The translations under genes and the position numbers were made by a program. A model generated the notes under the pieces. The model had not been told where the DNA came from. It ran no database searches and worked only from the letters and a program-made list of their open reading frames with translations. 64,000 nt of DNA from the NCBI GenBank assembly GCA_009783465.1, contig WRDM01000005.1, positions 1 to 64,000 of the forward strand, given 5' to 3'. Source of the DNA: Phycisphaerae bacterium. Lineage in GTDB: Bacteria > Planctomycetota > Phycisphaerae > SM23-33. Of the stretch, positions 61,487-64,000 are shown piece by piece; within the stretch, counting starts at the first letter, position 1, and every line of letters begins with the position of its first letter.

Positions 61487-62692
61487 TCAATTTTTTGCCT
61501 GCGAAAACAGGCTGTCGAATACGGCGAGCCATTTTCCGTAGATTTTCTCGGTGACGAATTCCTTGGATTTTTCCACGGCGTTGATGGCCATCTCGCGGCG
61601 ACGGGCGTCGTCCTTCATCAGGCTTGCCAGTTTTTTCGCATACAGGTCGCAGTCGAACGGCTTGACCAGGACACCGTTCTTTCCGTCGTCGATGATATCG
61701 ACGACGGAGGAAAAGGACTGAAAGGCCAACGGAACGCAGCCTGCGCCTTGTGATTCCACAAGCGTCATGGGAAATCCTTCGGACGTCGACGTCATCATGA
61801 GTAGGGAAGCTTTCGGGTAAAACTCCTCGGATTTCTTAAATCCTTCGAAGATCACGCGTTCCACCTTCAGTTTTTTCGCCAGCGTTACCGTATTGTTGAA
61901 TTCCGGGCCGTCGCCCAGCATGCGGAACGTCCAGTCGGGAAATTCCCGGAACAGTTTCGCCCAGATTCGGACGGCGAAGTCTGGCCTCTTGTAGGTGGAA
62001 TCGAACCGTCCGACAAATAAGATTTCTTTTTCCTTCGCCGACAAGTCGACCGTGCCGACGCCGGCGAACGGGTAGGGATTGTTTATGGCGATCACGTTGG
62101 ATGGGCATTGACCGAGATAGTCGGCGATCTCGGCTTTATGTTGTTCCGATAACACAATAAACCAATCGCTGTTGGCGCACACCTCCTGGAGGTGCCCCTT
62201 GAATTTTCGCTTATGAATCATTCGGACGATTTTTTGGGAAACTCCCAGCGACAACAGTGGCGCCAGGAATCCCACGTGATATTTTTTCAGCATTCCATAC
62301 CGGGTGTAGCGGGCGTGCTTGATGTGGCCGTTAATCGAACAACGGGGGACGGACAACAACTTGGCGCCGACGGACCGGGCATGGTAGGCAAGGCGACTGA
62401 CCTCTGGGTCCATGCCCATCTGGTTGATTACCACGTCGATGTTGTGTTCCTTCAGGAAATTCTTGAAAAATTCCACATTCTCCGGGATGGTGCTGACGAT
62501 TTCCCCAAGGGCAGGAAGATAGAATTGCCTTTTCGCGTCGGGCCGGTTGTTCGGATTCGAGGGCCGGGTTGCGAGGTACCACGTCGTGTGCCCCATCGTC
62601 TGCTCGAAATAATTGGCCTGCGTAGCCGTGTTTTTTTCAACGCCCCCCATCATGGGATCGACAATGCGATATGTTAAGTATACGATATTCAT
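61487..62692 (-). CDS. Glycosyltransferase family 4
   Basis: 401 residues from ATG 62692 (MNIVYLTYRIVDPMMGG), with a weak GGAAA before it. GT4 signature: GGVEKNTATQANYF, SVPRCSINGHIKH, VLSEQHKAEI, NNPYPFAG, ILFVGRFDSTYKRPDFAVRI, LGDGPEFN and the E-x7-E motif TSEGFPMTLVESQGAGCVP. Codon use is visibly more AT-rich, and the protein is rich in Lys, Asn and Ile compared with the GT4s at 27-36 kb, suggesting a different origin. It lies beside the ligase and GDP-mannose dehydratase genes. Confidence 0.9.
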   Translation of the reverse strand: MNIVYLTYRIVDPMMGGVEKNTATQANYFEQTMGHTTWYLATRPSNPNNRPDAKRQFYLPALGEIVSTIPENVEFFKNFLKEHNIDVVINQMGMDPEVSRLAYHARSVGAKLLSVPRCSINGHIKHARYTRYGMLKKYHVGFLAPLLSLGVSQKIVRMIHKRKFKGHLQEVCANSDWFIVLSEQHKAEIADYLGQCPSNVIAINNPYPFAGVGTVDLSAKEKEILFVGRFDSTYKRPDFAVRIWAKLFREFPDWTFRMLGDGPEFNNTVTLAKKLKVERVIFEGFKKSEEFYPKASLLMMTSTSEGFPMTLVESQGAGCVPLAFQSFSSVVDIIDDGKNGVLVKPFDCDLYAKKLASLMKDDARRREMAINAVEKSKEFVTEKIYGKWLAVFDSLFSQAKN

Positions 62693-62924
62693 GTATTTTT
62701 CCGGTTGCCAGCATCGAATGGTTGTCAAGTGGACGTTGGCGACGCAATCCCATGTACTTGCGGCATTTTACACAATCCTGGCCTTGCGGACAACCTCGTT
62801 TGCTTTATCGGCTTTACCGGATCTGAAATTAAGATTGCCGAAGCCGTTGGACGATGGTTTACTAAGTAGGGTTGCGGCATCACGTGGTTGGTGACGGGCT
62901 GTAACAGCAGGAGAATAGCTGAAC

Positions 62925-63947
62925 ATGGCAAAAAAAGCGTTGATTACGGGCATTACCGGGCAGGATGGGAGTTACCTGGCTGAGTTTTTGTTGGCGAAGG
63001 GGTATGAGGTGCATGGGATTGTGCGGCGGTCGAGTTCGTTCAGTACGGGGCGGCTGGACGCGATCTATCTGGATCCGCATAACCCTCAGAGCCGGCTGTT
63101 TTTGCATTACGGCGACCTGTCCGATTCGGCCGGCCTGCGGCAGATTCTCACCGCCTGCGGGCCTGACGAAGTGTATAACCTCGCCGCCCAGTCGCATGTC
63201 CGCGTCAGCTTCGATCAGCCGGTGTACACCGTTGACGTCGACGCCCTGGGTACCTTACGGCTGCTCGAAGCCATCCGCGACTGCCACCTGCCCACCCGCT
63301 TCTACCAGGCCTCCAGCAGCGAAATGTTCGGTAAAGTTCAGGAAGTGCCCCAGAAGGAGACTACGCCGTTTTATCCGCGAAGCCCTTACGGCTGCGCGAA
63401 GGTGTACAGCTACTGGCAGACCGTGAATTATCGCGAGAGTTATGGCACGTTCGCCTGCAACGGCATTCTGTTCAACCACGAAAGCCCTCGTCGCGGCGAG
63501 ACGTTTGTGACACGGAAGATCACGCGGGCGGCCACGCGGATCAAGGAAGGCCTCCAGGACAAACTGTACCTGGGCAACACCGACGCCCAGCGTGACTGGG
63601 GCTTCGCGGGCGACTACGTGGAGGCGATGTGGCTGATGCTTCAGCAGGAGCAGGCCGACGACTACGTCATCGCCACCGGCGAGATGCATTCGGTGCAGGA
63701 GTTTGCGGAGGCGGTGTTCGGTTCGCTGGGGCTGGACTGGCGGAAACACGTCGAGGTGGATCCGCGTTACTTCCGGCCTGCCGAGGTGGAGCAGTTGCTT
63801 GGCGACGCGTCGAAGGCCCGTAAGCAACTTGGTTGGGCGCCGAAGGTTACGTTTAAGCAGCTTGCGAAAATGATGACGGATCACGACTGGGCCCTGGCGA
63901 AAGAGGAACGCGTGCTGGCGGATCATCGGGCCAGGAGCGGGAAGTAG
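62925..63947 (+). CDS. gmd: GDP-mannose 4,6-dehydratase
   Basis: 340 residues. Short-chain dehydrogenase of the extended type: NADP loop [45 protein letters not shown] with the catalytic Ser/Glu, and [10 protein letters not shown] with the Tyr-x3-Lys pair. [19 protein letters not shown] and [13 protein letters not shown] follow as in GMD. It converts GDP-mannose to GDP-4-keto-6-deoxymannose, precursor of GDP-fucose or GDP-rhamnose. Divergent from the GT4 gene, so 62693-62924 holds both promoters. Another deoxysugar gene may follow beyond the right edge. Confidence 0.96.
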   Translation: MAKKALITGITGQDGSYLAEFLLAKGYEVHGIVRRSSSFSTGRLDAIYLDPHNPQSRLFLHYGDLSDSAGLRQILTACGPDEVYNLAAQSHVRVSFDQPVYTVDVDALGTLRLLEAIRDCHLPTRFYQASSSEMFGKVQEVPQKETTPFYPRSPYGCAKVYSYWQTVNYRESYGTFACNGILFNHESPRRGETFVTRKITRAATRIKEGLQDKLYLGNTDAQRDWGFAGDYVEAMWLMLQQEQADDYVIATGEMHSVQEFAEAVFGSLGLDWRKHVEVDPRYFRPAEVEQLLGDASKARKQLGWAPKVTFKQLAKMMTDHDWALAKEERVLADHRARSGK

Positions 63948-64000
63948 ACGTACCGAGGTGCTCTGTGATGGGCGTTCCGCTTGTCAGCAGGCGGGCGGCG

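Noticed and set aside
1-64000. tRNA or rRNA genes
   Set aside because: No cloverleaf-like sequence with a T-loop GTTCRA motif in a proper stem, and no rRNA sequence, was seen by eye; a covariance search would be needed to be certain.

Overview
The window looks like a chromosomal segment of a GC-rich planctomycete, probably near class Phycisphaerae. This is inferred from gene content and style, not from a marker gene: a PurS-PurS-PurL fusion, a DUF4416 protein, a FemAB-like protein of the exosortase-associated type, several zinc-ribbon, TPR and coiled-coil proteins of planctomycete type, and a dense population of interspersed palindromes. No rRNA, tRNA, CRISPR array, integrase or transposase was seen.

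Layout. 1-3.8 kb: a lipoprotein running off the left edge, small hypothetical genes, and a proteasome-like Ntn hydrolase overlapping a 61-aa gene. 4.0-10.8 kb: purL, a TPR membrane protein, and a corrinoid protein followed by a UroD-type methyltransferase. 11-16.5 kb: a GH4 glycosidase and two tandem GH42 beta-galactosidases. 16.7-19.2 kb: a zinc-ribbon protein and a PIN-domain protein overlapping an unknown partner. 19.4-39.2 kb: a large exopolysaccharide cluster (Wzz-like co-polymerase, BY-kinase-like ATPase, GT2-GT4 fusion, Wzx flippase, three or more GT4s, Wzy polymerase, CapK/PaaK-like adenylate-forming enzyme, CapA, FemAB-like protein, PfkB sugar kinase). 39.6-53.2 kb: AEC permease, phosphohexomutase, ECF sigma factor with a probable anti-sigma protein, DUF4416, WecA-like transferase, a second polymerase/ligase with TPR tail, ThuA-like, PgsA, rhomboid, HicB-like. 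53.9-64 kb: Gfo/Idh/MocA oxidoreductase, AroB, a membrane protein, a secreted GH42-like enzyme, a third O-antigen ligase/polymerase, a GT4 and GDP-mannose 4,6-dehydratase.

How the genes fit together. Sugar activation (phosphohexomutase, GDP-mannose dehydratase), a WecA-like initiating transferase, several glycosyltransferases, a flippase, polymerases and a Wzz/BY-kinase pair together suggest surface or secreted heteropolysaccharide synthesis. The GH4, GH42, PfkB, ThuA and Gfo/Idh genes point to glycan degradation.

The most striking property is the palindromic repeats. At least eight unrelated inverted-repeat families (A-H, plus an inner family P) lie in almost every intergenic gap between 3.8 and 57.6 kb. 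Some are nested in one another. Family A lies inside genes, always in an open frame, adding about 27-60 residues to PurL (twice), a GT fusion, a GT4, two polymerases, a FemAB protein and a sugar kinase. Families B, D and H are built from 7- or 8-base units carrying a stop codon, so they close all three frames. They sit at gene ends and supply the actual stop codons of at least five genes. The region from 57.7 kb to the right edge has no such elements.
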